64,000 nt of DNA from Ophiocordyceps camponoti-saundersi (nom. inval.). Lineage: Eukaryota > Ascomycota > Sordariomycetes > Hypocreales > Ophiocordycipitaceae. The position numbers and the translations under genes were made by a program. The DNA lies in contig PDHQ01000063.1 of NCBI GenBank assembly GCA_003339415.1, forward strand, positions 101,345 to 165,344. The letters run 5' to 3'. The notes beneath the pieces were generated by a model. It made no database searches. It saw only the letters and a list, made by a program, of their open reading frames with translations, and had not been told where the DNA came from. This document shows positions 53,759-64,000 of this stretch, piece by piece (the stretch's first letter is position 1; the number at the start of each line of letters is the position of its first letter).

Positions 53759-54769
53759 ATGCGATTGCAGAAATCTCTAGTCCCGCCGCTCACCCGGACC
53801 TGCAAAATCGTCAGCCCCGCGGGACTAAGGGGTGGTTCAATCCAGCGACTGCTGCAAAGTCGCTGGTCCTCGTCCGACCCCTTTGCAGAACTCTTCAATG
53901 CAGCAGAGCCATGGAAACCCCCACAGATTATTCGTACTGGATTTACCCAATCGCCGCCTTGGAAATCGCATTCGGTCGAAAAGGACGACCTGCCGCTCAA
54001 ATACGACTCGCAGGACGCGAGAGAGATGTCGGGGGTCGAGTCTTTGCCGGCGCAAAAAAGCGAAAAGCTGGGCTACATGACGGAGGAGGTTCTGAAGCGC
54101 TGGGGGCGCGATCGCTTACCGCGTGACATGGAAATCACCGATCCGTGGATTAATCTCATCCAGAACAACGAACCGCCGGTGAAGACGCGTACGAAAGACG
54201 CCATCCGACGTATCACGCCGGAGAAGTCCCTGCGAATGATCGAGCACTTCGAGCCGCCTGATCCTAATGTAAAAGGCTCGAAGCCTAAGCTGGCCCTGTG
54301 CAAGCTCGTGGTCAAGAGGGAGGAGTATCAGCATTTGAAAAGCGTCAGGACGAGGAGGATCTTTGAAAGGCCCCCCGATCCCAAAATCCTAACCATTACG
54401 TGGAACATTGGAGCACGCGACCTCGAAGTCAAGCTGAAGAAGCTGATAAAATTTCTCGGCAAGGGCTGCAAGGTGGACTTGCAGATCTATCACAAGAAGA
54501 ACGGGTTGCCGCCTAGCATGGAACAGGCTATAGAACTCGTCAAGGTTCTGCGGTCGAGGGTGGTAGATGAAGGTTACAGGGAGAGTAAGTGCGATGGTGT
54601 GGTCATGGGGACCATGTTGTTGACCTTTACGCCCAATCAAAACTACATGAATCCCGACAATCCGGACTACAGGCCGAGGAAGTCGCCGAGGGCCCAAAAG
54701 TTCCAGAAGGTATTGGATTCCTGGACGGCGCAAAATTTTGATGAGACGGTAGAAAATGAGGAAAGATAG
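53759..54769 (+). CDS. Mitochondrial translation initiation factor IF-3-like
   Basis: A 336-residue protein from the ATG at 53759, which starts an Arg-rich presequence (MRLQKSLVPPLTRTCKIV); the frame is open to 53633. The C-terminal half shows the IF-3 C-domain: KILTITWNIGARDLEVKLKK, then KFLGKGCKVDLQIYHKK and later GVVMGTMLLTFTPN. IF-3 keeps mitochondrial ribosomal subunits apart and checks start-codon pairing; yeast Aim23 is the known fungal form. The N-domain is weakly conserved, as usual in fungi, with Pro-rich segments. The gene shares a short divergent promoter with IMP1. A longer start is possible but less mitochondrial in character. Confidence 0.82.
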   Translation: MRLQKSLVPPLTRTCKIVSPAGLRGGSIQRLLQSRWSSSDPFAELFNAAEPWKPPQIIRTGFTQSPPWKSHSVEKDDLPLKYDSQDAREMSGVESLPAQKSEKLGYMTEEVLKRWGRDRLPRDMEITDPWINLIQNNEPPVKTRTKDAIRRITPEKSLRMIEHFEPPDPNVKGSKPKLALCKLVVKREEYQHLKSVRTRRIFERPPDPKILTITWNIGARDLEVKLKKLIKFLGKGCKVDLQIYHKKNGLPPSMEQAIELVKVLRSRVVDEGYRESKCDGVVMGTMLLTFTPNQNYMNPDNPDYRPRKSPRAQKFQKVLDSWTAQNFDETVENEER

Positions 54770-55013
54770 GGGTACTCAGTGGAAGACGAACCTCATCCTG
54801 TCATTGGCATCGCCCGATCATGTATGTATAGTGAGTTTCCGGTGACTTATCATGCTTCTGTCCAGCCTCGACGTGTCGTGGAAGCATCACAAGATCATGT
54901 GGAACGAATTCTGGTGACCGTCACATTCCTGTCATATAGCAAAGAGAAAGAAGAAAAAGTTTTCGCTATGAGCGCCAAACACCGAGTCCGTTTTTTGTGA
55001 AGATGAGGTCCGG
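54770..55013. other. Short convergent gap
   Basis: About 240 bp between the convergent IF-3 and ALB1 genes. AT-rich with TGTATGTATAG. Nothing else seen. Confidence 0.4.
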
Positions 55014-55627
55014 TCAAAGGATCTTATCCATGTCATGCTCATCGTCGACATCCCCGCTGTCAACTAGCGGTCGGACTTGGATCCCAGTCTGCTGCACCTG
55101 CGACTCGCCATCCTGCTCGTCCATCTCACAGTCCAAGTCGTCGACCCCATCCTTCCCGTCGCGGTAGTCTCCCCTACTTCGGACCGGAGCGCTACCGGCG
55201 TCATCTTCCCTAGCCGCCTTATTCACGTCGTCCCACGGCTTGCGACGATCACGAGCGACGCGAGCTCTCCCGATACTTCGACGCGTCTTTGCAGCTGTGC
55301 GTTCGCCGACGGCCTCGGCCATCTCTTGGCCCTTGTCATGGCGGCGGCGGGCCTTTGTCGATAGCCGGCTCTTTCGCGCTTGTCGCGTCTTCTTTTGCAC
55401 ACCGGCCGATTGGTGGATTTCCAGAACAGAGGGACGTTCGTTCTTCTCTCGGGGGGGTTTCGCTTCTTTGAGAGACTTGTCCGTGTTGATGCTCGGTGAA
55501 GTCGCTCGCCTGGCCGCACGCGAGTTTTTGGACAGCACTGAGAGATTGGGGTGAGAAGAGTCAGCTGGGTTATTTTTGTTTCAATGTAGATACTATGCTC
55601 TCGGGCCCTACCTCTGCTCTTGGCCAT
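55014..55627 (-). CDS. ALB1: Ribosome biogenesis shuttling factor Alb1-like
   Basis: Two exons, 55612-55627 (only 16 nt: MAKSR plus one base) and 55014-55537, give 179 residues. The tiny first exon is followed by a 74-bp intron. The product starts MAKSRVLSKNSRAARRATSP, is very rich in Arg, Lys and Ser (KKTRQARKSRLSTKARRRHD) and ends in an acidic tail (DCEMDEQDGES, DVDDEHDMDKIL). This charge plan and the SRAARR block match Alb1, which binds Arx1 on pre-60S ribosomal particles and helps their nuclear export. Confidence is moderate because the family is short and low-complexity. Confidence 0.72.
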
Positions 55628-55940
55628 TGCTCTGATGATGAGCGTAGCTGTCGGTTTCTAGTTCCAGAAGACTTGCACGTAGCTGACCTGAGTAGAAGGC
55701 GATAAGAGGCGATTTTTTTTCTTATCTTCATCTTATCGCGGTTGTGGGTTTCGCTTACATATGTGACCCGGGTAAATAGAGTTGAGCCGCCGACGTCACA
55801 GCTGTCAGAATCGTGGTGAAGTTACGGAGTCACCCACCTTTGCGCTGTAAGGACACGTCTGGTAAGACTTTCGTCGGACAATCACGATCAAGGTTGTATA
55901 TTTAACAGACTGCACATTCATAGTTGGCATGTCTACCTAC
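55628..55940. other. Gap between ALB1 start and amidase-fold gene
   Basis: About 310 bp, with a T8 run near 55711. No gene or repeat of note. Confidence 0.4.
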
Positions 55941-58301
55941 TCACAAATCCTTTCGCACCCCGCTCATACCCGGGGGCTCGTACTCCTCCGGAAAGGCAAG
56001 CCGACCCGTCTCAACAACCGTGCGCCATTGAGCCTTGTCGAGCGCCTCCCTCACGAAGTGAAGCGCAGAGAGATCGCCGCCAGGAGGGCCCATTACTGAA
56101 CCATAAACGGCTCGATACTCTTTCTTTCCGCTGATCCTAGACTCGTAGGGGAGGTGGGCGACTGCGTTCCAGGTCTATGAGTGCTCGGCCGGTCTGGAGG
56201 GGCATTTCGACCACTTACACGGTACTCGCACCTCGGGTGCTCGCAGCATCCATGGCAGCAACAGACCATCTGGCCGTGACGGTGTACTGGGAAACTTAAA
56301 TAAGCGTACGGAAGACAGATGTGTACGTGACCGCGGCGAGAACTGACGCTGGAGGCTCGTCCCTGTAGGTCGGCCCTTCGCTGGATAGGGGCACGACAAC
56401 GGCCGTCCATCCATCACTGGAAACTGTTTGGGCCGCGATGTTTGTGTCGAACCATTTGCGAAAGACGGCGAGTCGCTTCTGATGCTCATCGTATTGTTGC
56501 TTCGACACATTCTTGCCGATTTCCCTGTGTATAGAGATGGAGAGAGAAAGAGGTCAACAATGCCTGCAGCCGATCCGGTTCAACTTACCACCTGTACTTT
56601 ATTGTCGCCTCAGAATAAGGCGTCTTCTGGTAACTTTCCTGGTAGGCGTTTCTGAAGTCGTCGTACTCGTGGTAGAAATCGTAGCAGAACGAACGAAACG
56701 CCGACTTGGTTTAGTGTCGGTCAACTCGTGAAGACATGTCTTATAGTTGAAACGAAACGACCAGCTGCACCTACGTCCTTGATATACGCATGCAAAGATT
56801 GACCCTTGGCCTCTGACGGCGGATGCTCGGCCCATGCCGCCGTCATATTAACCCTCTCGACCTTGTGGTCCGACTCTCTCTCCAGGATCCTGAGAAACAG
56901 GGGCGCTAGCTTGTGATCGTCTTCCGGGACTTCGGCGTCGACAGGCCACACGATTCTCTTCGGCGGAGGCGGATTGTCGCTTGAGCCATTGGGGTTGGTC
57001 AAGAGTGCGGAGGCGATGCGAGAGAGTCCAGCCAGGGTTCGGCCCATTAAGCCGATCGTGTCATACAACCTGTCCGTAGTCAGAGTCCAGAAGATCGTAG
57101 AGAGATAAAGCTCATAAAACTTGCCTAGAGCTGACATGGGTCCCGTTCAGAGGGATTGATGCGGGTGTGCTGCGGAGGGAAAACAGAGCGTGAGACAGGC
57201 CGAGGCCGTCAATCCCTACAAGTCATTATCAGCTATGCTTGTCCTCAGTACATCATATCGTCAGCACTACCCTCGACTGCAAGCGCCGCAGCCAGCCATT
57301 CGTACGAGGCGAGGGCTGCCCCGGCACCAGTAGCGCCTCCGATCACGCGCTGATATCCATCGGCTCGAGGATTCCAAGGCGCCTGCTCGTCGATCCACTC
57401 CCTTCCCGAGGCGAATTGAGACGACTTGGTCTTGCCGACGACGACGGCGCCGAGATCCATCAACCTTTGAGCCAGGGCTGCCGTGGTATCGGCGGCAGAC
57501 GGTGCGAGAGACCGCCATGCTCTGCTGGACAGGCTCGTAGGCACGCCCTTCAAGGCCATGCTATCGGGAATGGCGACGCGCAGCCCGCTGAGGGGCTTTT
57601 CCTCGCTCATGCGGGGGTAGTAGAGACGCGACGGTACGGCCACGGACTTGTGAGCGCCCGATTCGGACAGCAAGTCGACCTCGCGGAAGCTGAGTATGTG
57701 CAGCCCGTCAGCCGCTTGAGATGAGTTGTTCTGTCTTTGGCTGTTCCTTACCTTGATGTCTGCGTCACATTCTCGGGCAAGATGCCCAGGGCGAAGGCAT
57801 CGGCCGTGTCATCGTATAACCTCCAAGCCTGGTGCAAGTTCGGCCCCTGCAGAAAGTAGGGCCCAGACGGCAGCCCGGTTAGATCTTGGCTCGCAAGTGA
57901 TGCGACACTGCTCGGGTCTCCGTCGCCGGCGCCTCCACTGTCGGTCAGGCGAAAGAGCTCCTTCCCGGACGCAGTGGATCTCTTCGCCGCCGCCCTGCTC
58001 GAGTTGGCCCCGGGTTTCTCAACCAGGACGAAGCCGAACTCAGGCGCGAAGACGTCATCCCAGCTTTGGAATCGGCGAAGCGTGTCGTCGACGTCGCCAA
58101 AGATCTCATGCGTTTCCAGCAGGGTAACGGGTAATAGGGCGTCCGGCTTGATGGTCTCTTGGATGGAGCCCTGCAAGGGTGACGAGGTCAGAGGCGCGAC
58201 GGACGAGCGGTTTTCGTTCCAATGCCTACCAGTTTCTGAGGATGGATGAGATATCGGCTGCTTCCGATGAGGCAGGTCACGAGGGATTTGACCGTCGCCA
58301 T
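55941..58301 (-). CDS. Amidase-signature-fold protein, catalytic residues apparently lost
   Basis: Nine exons, 58230-58301, 57752-58170, 57271-57689, 57125-57215, 56775-57069, 56589-56704, 56310-56524, 56219-56269 and 55941-56161, give 632 residues. Blocks typical of large fungal amidases are in order: LPSGPYFLQGPNLHQAWRLY, LSGLRVAIPDSMALKGVPTS, GAVVVGKTKSSQF, NPRADGYQRV, LNGTHVSSRLYDTIGLMGRT and AHLPYESRISGKKEYRAV. The catalytic Lys of GLRxAVKD reads IPD (Pro205), the GSSSG box reads GGATGAG, and the GGSIR nucleophile box is absent. So it may be a non-catalytic relative. The intron between 57069 and 57125 uses a GC donor. No signal peptide. The fourth-exon join at 57215/57271 is the least certain. 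Confidence 0.78.
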
Positions 58302-59222
58302 GTTGTTGACTGCTGAAGATGAATGATGGTGAGAGGAATAAGGTTGAGTAGATACGTCAGATTATGAAGAACCGAGACATTTGACCGTACGGCGTGGCAG
58401 CGTCTTTGAACCGACCCTTGGTCCACCCCGACAGGCGCATTCGCCAGGGCTTCATTACACGGGTATCATAGACAAATAGATGCCCAGAACCGCAACGGTA
58501 GCGACGTCAATATTGTCCAATACGACGTTGTTGTATGCAGAAGTTCCTAAGGTGCATGCATAGGTGCCGATACAGGTACGAGATGATGATCGATGTGAAG
58601 TAGGAGGTACGTGACCCACGACCACAATCATTATCACAAGACGTCTAAAGAGAGCACTCGAGATATGTTTCACAGTTAAAGGATAGAAGGCCGACTCGAG
58701 AGCATGATCCTTGTCCAAGACTTTGCGTGCTTTTACCCTCGTCTGCCTCTTCTTACGCCCGCTCACCTCGCTTTTCTCGCCTCTTTTGCTGCTTCGAGCC
58801 GGAACTGGAGATGCCAAGATGCTGCTCTAACGATGACAGGGTCAATTAAAGACGAGCTGCTGTGATTGCGCCGATCCACATGATCAGCAAAATCTTCAGT
58901 ATGGTCCAGGAAGGATAAGGAGGATGCCCCCAACGGAGATGGAGCCAGACGCCAGGACGAAGACAAGATCGTCAGTATAATCTGAAAGATTGTGAATGCT
59001 GGATTACCTGCGCTCCTACAGAGCTTGTTCTCATCGCCAACAAACAGACGCTTCTCTCGTCCTCCTACGAATATCGACGATTTTGCTTGTGAGGATCCGT
59101 ATGTAAAGTCCTGGCAGCGGGTTGAGTATGTAAGCAAGCGATGCACGTGAAGCTCATCCCATCCGCTGGCCGGCTTACCGACTCATCTACCACTCAGAAG
59201 CTCCGTGATACGTCATACGGCC
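58302..59222. promoter_or_regulatory. Divergent region amidase-fold/RTT109
   Basis: About 920 bp. Minus-strand open frames of 120-127 codons at 58455-59146 have no domain and are not called. It would hold both promoters. Confidence 0.4.
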
Positions 59223-60668
59223 ATGGCTGCGACGGAGCCTCCAGCGGAATCCTGCTCAAGTCTGCGCTCGCGCCTCGCCGCAGTGCTTCCCAAGAACCAC
59301 CGCTTCTGCCTCTACCACCTGTCGACCCCCCCGGTCAAGACGGATGCCCTTTGCTCTGCTCCTCCCAACGAACGTCCAGACCGCACGTACTGCGAGAAGC
59401 ACTTTCTTGCCGTGTCCGTCTTCGCGCCGAACCCCGTTCTATTCCTCGGTCTCGAGATCTTCATCTACACCACCGCCCATGTCACCACTCTCTTCGTTTC
59501 AAAGGCCGACTCGACCGGCTGCCTCAGCTTGCTGGACCTACCGAAAAACAGTCCGAGTCCGACGCGGGAGATCTGTAGCGCCTTCATCGCATACCTCGTC
59601 GAGAACAGGCGGCGCAGCGCCGTACAGCTCGTCGTGAGCCTCTTTGCTCGCGCCCAGGGCCAGTACCTCTTCCCGGGTAGCGTCAAGCAGGCCGGCAAGC
59701 ATGTGCTCGACGACCGCGGTCTCGTCAAGTGGTGGTGCCGCGTCCTCGATCCGCTTCTCGACTGTGCGACATCCCATACTTGGGCTCGAGTCCAGGGCTA
59801 CCTGGTCGTGCCCGGACTTGAGCCTGCAGAGACTCGCGCTTTTCTTCCTCGAAATCGCGCCGGCTCGGATTGGCAGATTGGCCACCCTCTAGAGAGAATA
59901 TCTCACTACTGGCGGGATTTTGACTGGGTTCCGCCCAGATGCCTGATTCCCCGATTTCCAGACGACCCCAAGTCCCGATTCCGCGACGAGCTCGACGAAG
60001 AGGCGGCCAATTCTGGCATGATGCGAAACTTGGGCAGCTGGAAGAGCGTCAAAACGCTGGACACGTTTTGGGAAGTCATGGGCTTTCGCCAGGAATGCTC
60101 AAGTGGCAGAATGACGGGCTTCATCTGGGTCGTCTTTGACGACGCTGATGCCGACCACAACAAGGCCGACCCAACACCCAGAACTCCCGAGCGGGAGCCA
60201 AACGGCATACCCAAGACTACACCCAAGAAGCTATCGCGATCATCAAGCGATGACGTTCCAGCAGACACCCCGCATCAGGGCAAGGACAAGGCGAAGAAGA
60301 GGAGGAAAAGATTAAAGGGCCAGATCAAGCCTCGTCAACCGCGCATCAAGACGTCGCAACGCAATCATCTAGCTGGCATGCCCTCGACAAGCAAATACTA
60401 CTTTTGGCCTCCCCAAGGCCGAGGCGAGCGCGTCGTCGACGAGGCCGTATACAAGCGGATTGTCGATCTTCTTCTTCACCTCGACTTCTCCACGCCAGAC
60501 AAGGCTGCTGGCAGTTCTAAGCGCTGGACAGGGGAGGCGGGAATGGGCAGGCCATGGGGGCTCGAGGTGACGGGCCGGAGGGAGCCGACGGCGTTGACGG
60601 CCCCACAGAACGAGCGGAAGCCGGAGCAGATCAACAATCTGTCGGGCCTGGTCAAGAGGAAACGATGA
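59223..60668 (+). CDS. RTT109: Histone H3-K56 acetyltransferase Rtt109
   Basis: A 481-residue single-exon protein from the ATG at 59223. The fungal p300-like fold is clear: LPKNHRFCLYHLSTPPVKTD, YCEKHFLAVSVFAPNPVLFL, LEIFIYTTAHVTTLFVSKAD, SLFARAQGQYLFPGSVKQAG and LDDRGLVKWWCRVLDPLL. The WRDFDWVPP and WEVMGFRQECSSG blocks follow. The C-terminal 150 residues are basic and disordered, ending in KRKR, likely nuclear import and chaperone (Vps75/Asf1) contact. It acetylates H3 Lys56 on new histones during S phase. Rtt109 is fungal-specific, which fits the organism call. Confidence 0.95.
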   Translation: MAATEPPAESCSSLRSRLAAVLPKNHRFCLYHLSTPPVKTDALCSAPPNERPDRTYCEKHFLAVSVFAPNPVLFLGLEIFIYTTAHVTTLFVSKADSTGCLSLLDLPKNSPSPTREICSAFIAYLVENRRRSAVQLVVSLFARAQGQYLFPGSVKQAGKHVLDDRGLVKWWCRVLDPLLDCATSHTWARVQGYLVVPGLEPAETRAFLPRNRAGSDWQIGHPLERISHYWRDFDWVPPRCLIPRFPDDPKSRFRDELDEEAANSGMMRNLGSWKSVKTLDTFWEVMGFRQECSSGRMTGFIWVVFDDADADHNKADPTPRTPEREPNGIPKTTPKKLSRSSSDDVPADTPHQGKDKAKKRRKRLKGQIKPRQPRIKTSQRNHLAGMPSTSKYYFWPPQGRGERVVDEAVYKRIVDLLLHLDFSTPDKAAGSSKRWTGEAGMGRPWGLEVTGRREPTALTAPQNERKPEQINNLSGLVKRKR

Positions 60669-60971
60669 TGGGGCTGCTATTAATAGCGGCTCGTTATGGA
60701 GATGAAGATGTAAAAAAGTGATTTTATACGTGGATATATGTATGTGTATATAGATATATATGTACATATATATATATATATATATATATCATCAACTCTC
60801 CTTCGCCTTATTCACAACAACAAATAGAACTTTCTCCCGAGCTTCCTTCACGGATTCTCCCGGCAATGAATGGATAAAAAGATGCCTTCCTCTTCCTCAC
60901 GTCAGACCACGGTCTCTGTCAATCTTGTCTACCTACACGGCCAAGGAAAAGGAACATGCCGAAGAGAATGA
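60669..60971. repeat. Convergent gap with AT microsatellite
   Basis: About 300 bp; (TA)n tract at about 60754-60790 preceded by TATGTATGTG. No gene seen. Confidence 0.55.
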
Positions 60972-61925
60972 CTAGCCACGCACTGGCTTGCGACGCCACG
61001 TCTTACGGAGTCGATGCATCTTGCCGGCACGATGCAGGCCTGAGGGCATGTCGTCGTATAAGTCTGAGACGGAATTCCTGCCTCGCTCTCTGTCCTGGAA
61101 ATCATTGCCGTCATCTAGTAGGCTCGGTCGTCTCCAAGTATCGTCGGAGCGCCAACCGTTCTGAGAGTCGAGTTCACCCGCTCCAAAGGGCTCAACGTTT
61201 GCTATCAATTTCAACTCTCCTGATCGTCCGGCGCGCATCCATCTGTTTGAACTCCAGCCTTCGCCGTCTGGGCTCAGCGCATCTCCGCTTTGTCCCGAGC
61301 CGTGTGCCTTTCGCCAGTGAAACCTCCCGGCTGTTGCCAGCGACTCGACTATCCCCCTCCCCACGCGCTGGATACCTTGCTGGACTGTGGTGGGCTCGAC
61401 CTCGACTTGCGCCAGCTTCCTGGTCATCCTATCTCCAGCAGACTCGAAGGATGGTGTTTCATCTTGGCCTAGATAGTTGCATCGGTAAGAATGTGATGGC
61501 ATCATGCGTGTTTGGATTGTGGGTGGCAACCAGCCAAGGCCGGATTTGGCCAACGCTTCTTCACCGTCTTCCAAATGGCGAACGACATCTTTCATAGAGA
61601 TGATACCAGGTCCCTTGAGGACATAACCCTCTGCGATAGGATACCACCAGTCCTCGTCCGGTCTACTTCCGATGGGCCGAAAGTGTATCTTTGCATCGTT
61701 CCCGCGGAATAGATTGATGCCCTGGTAAACGAGTGATATCGGCCCCGTTATCACGGTCTTGTAGCACATGAGGGGGGAAGTCGTGTTCTCTGGCACATCA
61801 GGGCTCTGTTCGGCTCCGTCTCGAGATACAATTCGGCCTCTTTGACGGGATGTCTCTTTGCTTTCACCATGGACACAGATGACTGAGTAGATAACTAGGA
61901 AAGTAAGGTGAGATGAGAATCTCAT
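60972..61925 (-). CDS. Secreted basic protein of unknown function
   Basis: A 317-residue single-exon protein with signal peptide MRFSSHLTFLVIYSVICVHG. The mature part begins with a charged linker containing KETSRQRGR. A more ordered segment (about 50-150) reads LMCYKTVITGPISLVYQGIN, WWYPIAEGYVLKGPGIISMK and later GWLPPTIQTRM. The C-terminal 120 residues are Arg/Gly/Ser-rich and end RLRKTWRRKPVRG. Only two cysteines are obvious in the mature part (MCYK and RCNY). I recognise no family. The ordered part followed by a basic tail could be a secreted DNA/RNA or membrane binder, but there is no direct evidence. Confidence 0.65.
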   Translation of the reverse strand: MRFSSHLTFLVIYSVICVHGESKETSRQRGRIVSRDGAEQSPDVPENTTSPLMCYKTVITGPISLVYQGINLFRGNDAKIHFRPIGSRPDEDWWYPIAEGYVLKGPGIISMKDVVRHLEDGEEALAKSGLGWLPPTIQTRMMPSHSYRCNYLGQDETPSFESAGDRMTRKLAQVEVEPTTVQQGIQRVGRGIVESLATAGRFHWRKAHGSGQSGDALSPDGEGWSSNRWMRAGRSGELKLIANVEPFGAGELDSQNGWRSDDTWRRPSLLDDGNDFQDRERGRNSVSDLYDDMPSGLHRAGKMHRLRKTWRRKPVRG

Positions 61926-63119
61926 TCTACTTGTTATGTGTTTGTGTTGATCCTGTTATGGAGCTTGTAGTTTCCCACTGGTTCTCACACTATGATTCGC
62001 AGCTAAACAGGGCGCAGTATCATATGTAAAGAATCGCACAAAGCCTATACAAAGGAGGAAAGAGAAATCCAAGGGTTGAAGTCATGGACTTATAAGTAGA
62101 AGACGTTTAACTAGAAAAATCAAACACATGAACACTTGGGTACCCAGACAGGTATGTGCATACGTATGTCTGCAGACTACTGAAGTAATAGGTCACATAA
62201 TAGCTTTATGCGAGGTATATGTGTATTACTATTATGGAAGAAGAATGACTGAGTCTTGCAGAGAAGGACTCTATTCCTATTTAGACCTGCATACGTACAA
62301 TTTACAAACAAACGTCCACACAGACCTACCACCTACCTACCTACCTACCTACCTACCTACCTACCTATTTACCTCCCTATTTACCTACCTACCTACCTAG
62401 GTACCTACCTATCGCAGCCGGCCTCCGTCCAGCAAGCTACTACTACACATGTAGGTACCTATGTATGATCTGGGGGCAGGTGGCTAGACTGTACATAGGT
62501 ATGTATGTATGTAGAGCCTTGGAGGTTGGCAGGCAGGTCCCACTCAGTAAGATAATGACCTAATAACTACTCCGTACAATGTTATTAACAGCTTTTTTAA
62601 ACCCCGATGAGTTATCACTTATCACCTATCCATACATACCTACAGGTAGGTAGATACCTGTTCGTGGAAGGAACAGGTGACTTTCCCCAGAGTCCCTTCC
62701 CCCTCACCCTCCTCCCTTGTCGATCCCCAATAAAAAAGGTCCTGGTAAGTCTTGCATATCTGCCCGTGTTGTATGTAAGTGGCGAAAAGCGGGGCCCTGC
62801 GATGCCGGAAGCAACCATCGGCCGTCCTGATAGGGTCGGAGCAAACCTCCGGCTTCACTGACCTTCTATGCTGCTATGCTTGGGGTGGGTGCGTCATCCA
62901 GAAAGGTCGTGAATTAGCGAGTTCCTCCTCTTGTAACAATCTGCCGTAGCCAAACGTCCAATTTTTCAGCTTCGTCGCCTCTTCAAATTCTCGTCGCCCT
63001 CGTCGTCGTCATCGTCGTCGTCGTCGTCGCTATCGACACCACCATCACCATCACCATCACCATCACACACTACCAACCACCACCACCACCACCACCACCA
63101 TCGTCTCATCTCGTCAAGT
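61926..63119. repeat. 1.2-kb gap with CCTA microsatellite and CGT/CAC triplets
   Basis: A long CCTA run lies at about 62329-62410, with TATG at 62500-62513. Just before the bZIP start are (CGT)n at about 63000-63030 and (CAC)n at 63047-63102, probably in the mRNA leader. No gene seen. Confidence 0.6.
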
Positions 63120-63833
63120 ATGGGATACGCTGACTCGACTCTTGATCCTCGTCTTGGCCTGCCGCTCTTCGGAATCACGTCGGAAAAGGAGGCGGCAGAG
63201 ACGGCGGTGCTGACGCCTCACATGTTCGATGAACCTTCGCCTCCACCAGCCGCCTTCGCCCCAATCACGGCCCCCATAACGAGTCGCACGCCACCGGCCG
63301 AGGCCGAAGACGGGCCACGAAAGCGTAGACGCGCGTCACTCTCCAGCGCCCGCCGAGCTCGTTGCCTAGAACGCAATCGCGTCGCCGCATCCAAATGCCG
63401 CGAGAAGAAGAAGCAATGGGTCCATGACCTTGAGGCGTCAAAGGCCCAGCTTGAGCGCCACCATGCCAGCCTGCAGCGAGAATACGGCGACTTGCTGGAT
63501 CAGGCTACTCGCATCAAGACGTCGCTTATGGCGCATGCTGCTTGCAATGATCACAACATCGATTCGTGGATCGAAGCCGAGGCCACGCGATTCATCGAGC
63601 GCTCTCATTCCTACCGCAATCCCGCCCAGCCCGGTGAGTACATATAAGCCGCTTATGTAGTCGGGAGAACATCATTCCCCGGCTGACCTCCGAGACCAGA
63701 AGAACCTCTATCAGCACCTGCCGACGACCACGGCCAGCTTACATCGGCCGTCAGCTATGATTTCCTTGCCCAGAGTCTCTTCCCTGATTCTCCCTCGCCG
63801 ATCGACGATAATTCTGTCACTGATGCGATTTAG
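63120..63833 (+). CDS. Short bZIP transcription factor
   Basis: Two exons, 63120-63633 and 63700-63833 (66-bp intron, GTGAGT...CAG with CTGAC branch), give 215 residues. The basic region is RKRRRASLSSARRARCLERN followed by RVAASKCREKKKQW, the usual N-x7-R bZIP contact pattern, and a leucine zipper of about four heptads follows (LEASKAQLERHHASLQREY). The C-terminus is acidic and Ser/Pro-rich (SLFPDSPSPIDDNS). The basic region resembles the Atf/CREB group of short fungal bZIPs, which act in stress and secondary-metabolism control. Target genes unknown. It is the last gene before the contig edge. Confidence 0.87.
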
Positions 63834-63885
63834 ACGATGTCATCTCCTCAATGCCACCGCAGACCAGAAGCCAGCACACATCCTC

Positions 63886-63886
63886 A

Positions 63887-63917
<31 letters not shown>

Positions 63918-64000
63918 ACCCCCCCCCACACCCCCCCCCCCCCACCCACACCCCACACCACAACCACACACACACCAACACACCACCACCCACCCCACAC
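63886..64000. repeat. C-rich low-complexity window end
   Basis: A run of C broken by single A residues, passing into CAC/ACC repeats. It looks like a contig edge or assembly artefact rather than telomere. Confidence 0.7.

Noticed and set aside
58455..59146. Two minus-strand open frames of 120-127 codons
   Set aside because: No domain or conserved pattern; they lie in the divergent promoter between the amidase-fold and RTT109 genes.

Overview
The window looks like nuclear DNA of a filamentous ascomycete. Introns are short (52-129 bp) with GT..AG ends and CTGAC/CTAAC-type branch sites. Recognisable Pezizomycotina housekeeping genes (VAC8, SNF4, RTT109, RPA3, ALB1, IMP1, PTC7-type, mitochondrial IF-3) lie among secreted and virulence-type genes. 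Three genes related to fungal heat-labile-enterotoxin-like proteins plus a proteinase K-type subtilase point to an insect-associated hypocrealean fungus. An Ophiocordyceps-like species is plausible, but that is inference. I saw no transposon, tRNA, rRNA or CRISPR array. Gaps between genes are full of TACA/GTAT and CCTA tetranucleotide microsatellites.

Layout. 1-10.5 kb: the end of an allantoate-permease-type MFS transporter, then three secreted glycosidases (GH35 beta-galactosidase, GH27 alpha-galactosidase, GH2 exo-beta-glucosaminidase) and a Golgi-type GT32 glycosyltransferase. 10.8-12.2 kb: an amidohydrolase. 14-30 kb: a toxin/effector island with an enterotoxin-like protein carrying EPIYA-like tyrosine motifs and a C-terminal ankyrin tail, a secreted ankyrin protein, a subtilase, a paralogue that keeps only the toxin C-terminal domain, a cysteine-free secreted protein and a third enterotoxin-like protein. 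The three paralogues share a hydrophobic, two-cysteine C-terminal module. 33.4-36.4 kb: a XlnR/XYR1-type zinc-cluster regulator. 37-63 kb: mostly housekeeping genes with several small secreted proteins, a RhoGAP protein, an amidase-fold protein that seems to lack its catalytic residues, and a short bZIP factor.

How they may work together. The three glycosidases would remove terminal galactose and glucosamine from host or fungal glycans, with the transporter beside them, but their co-regulation is not shown. The island would deliver secreted ADP-ribosyltransferase-like and ankyrin proteins together with a cuticle-type protease. Exon boundaries were read by hand from splice sites and reading phase. 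Every multi-exon model below closes in frame, but none is confirmed by transcripts. The window ends in low-complexity C-rich sequence that looks like a contig edge.
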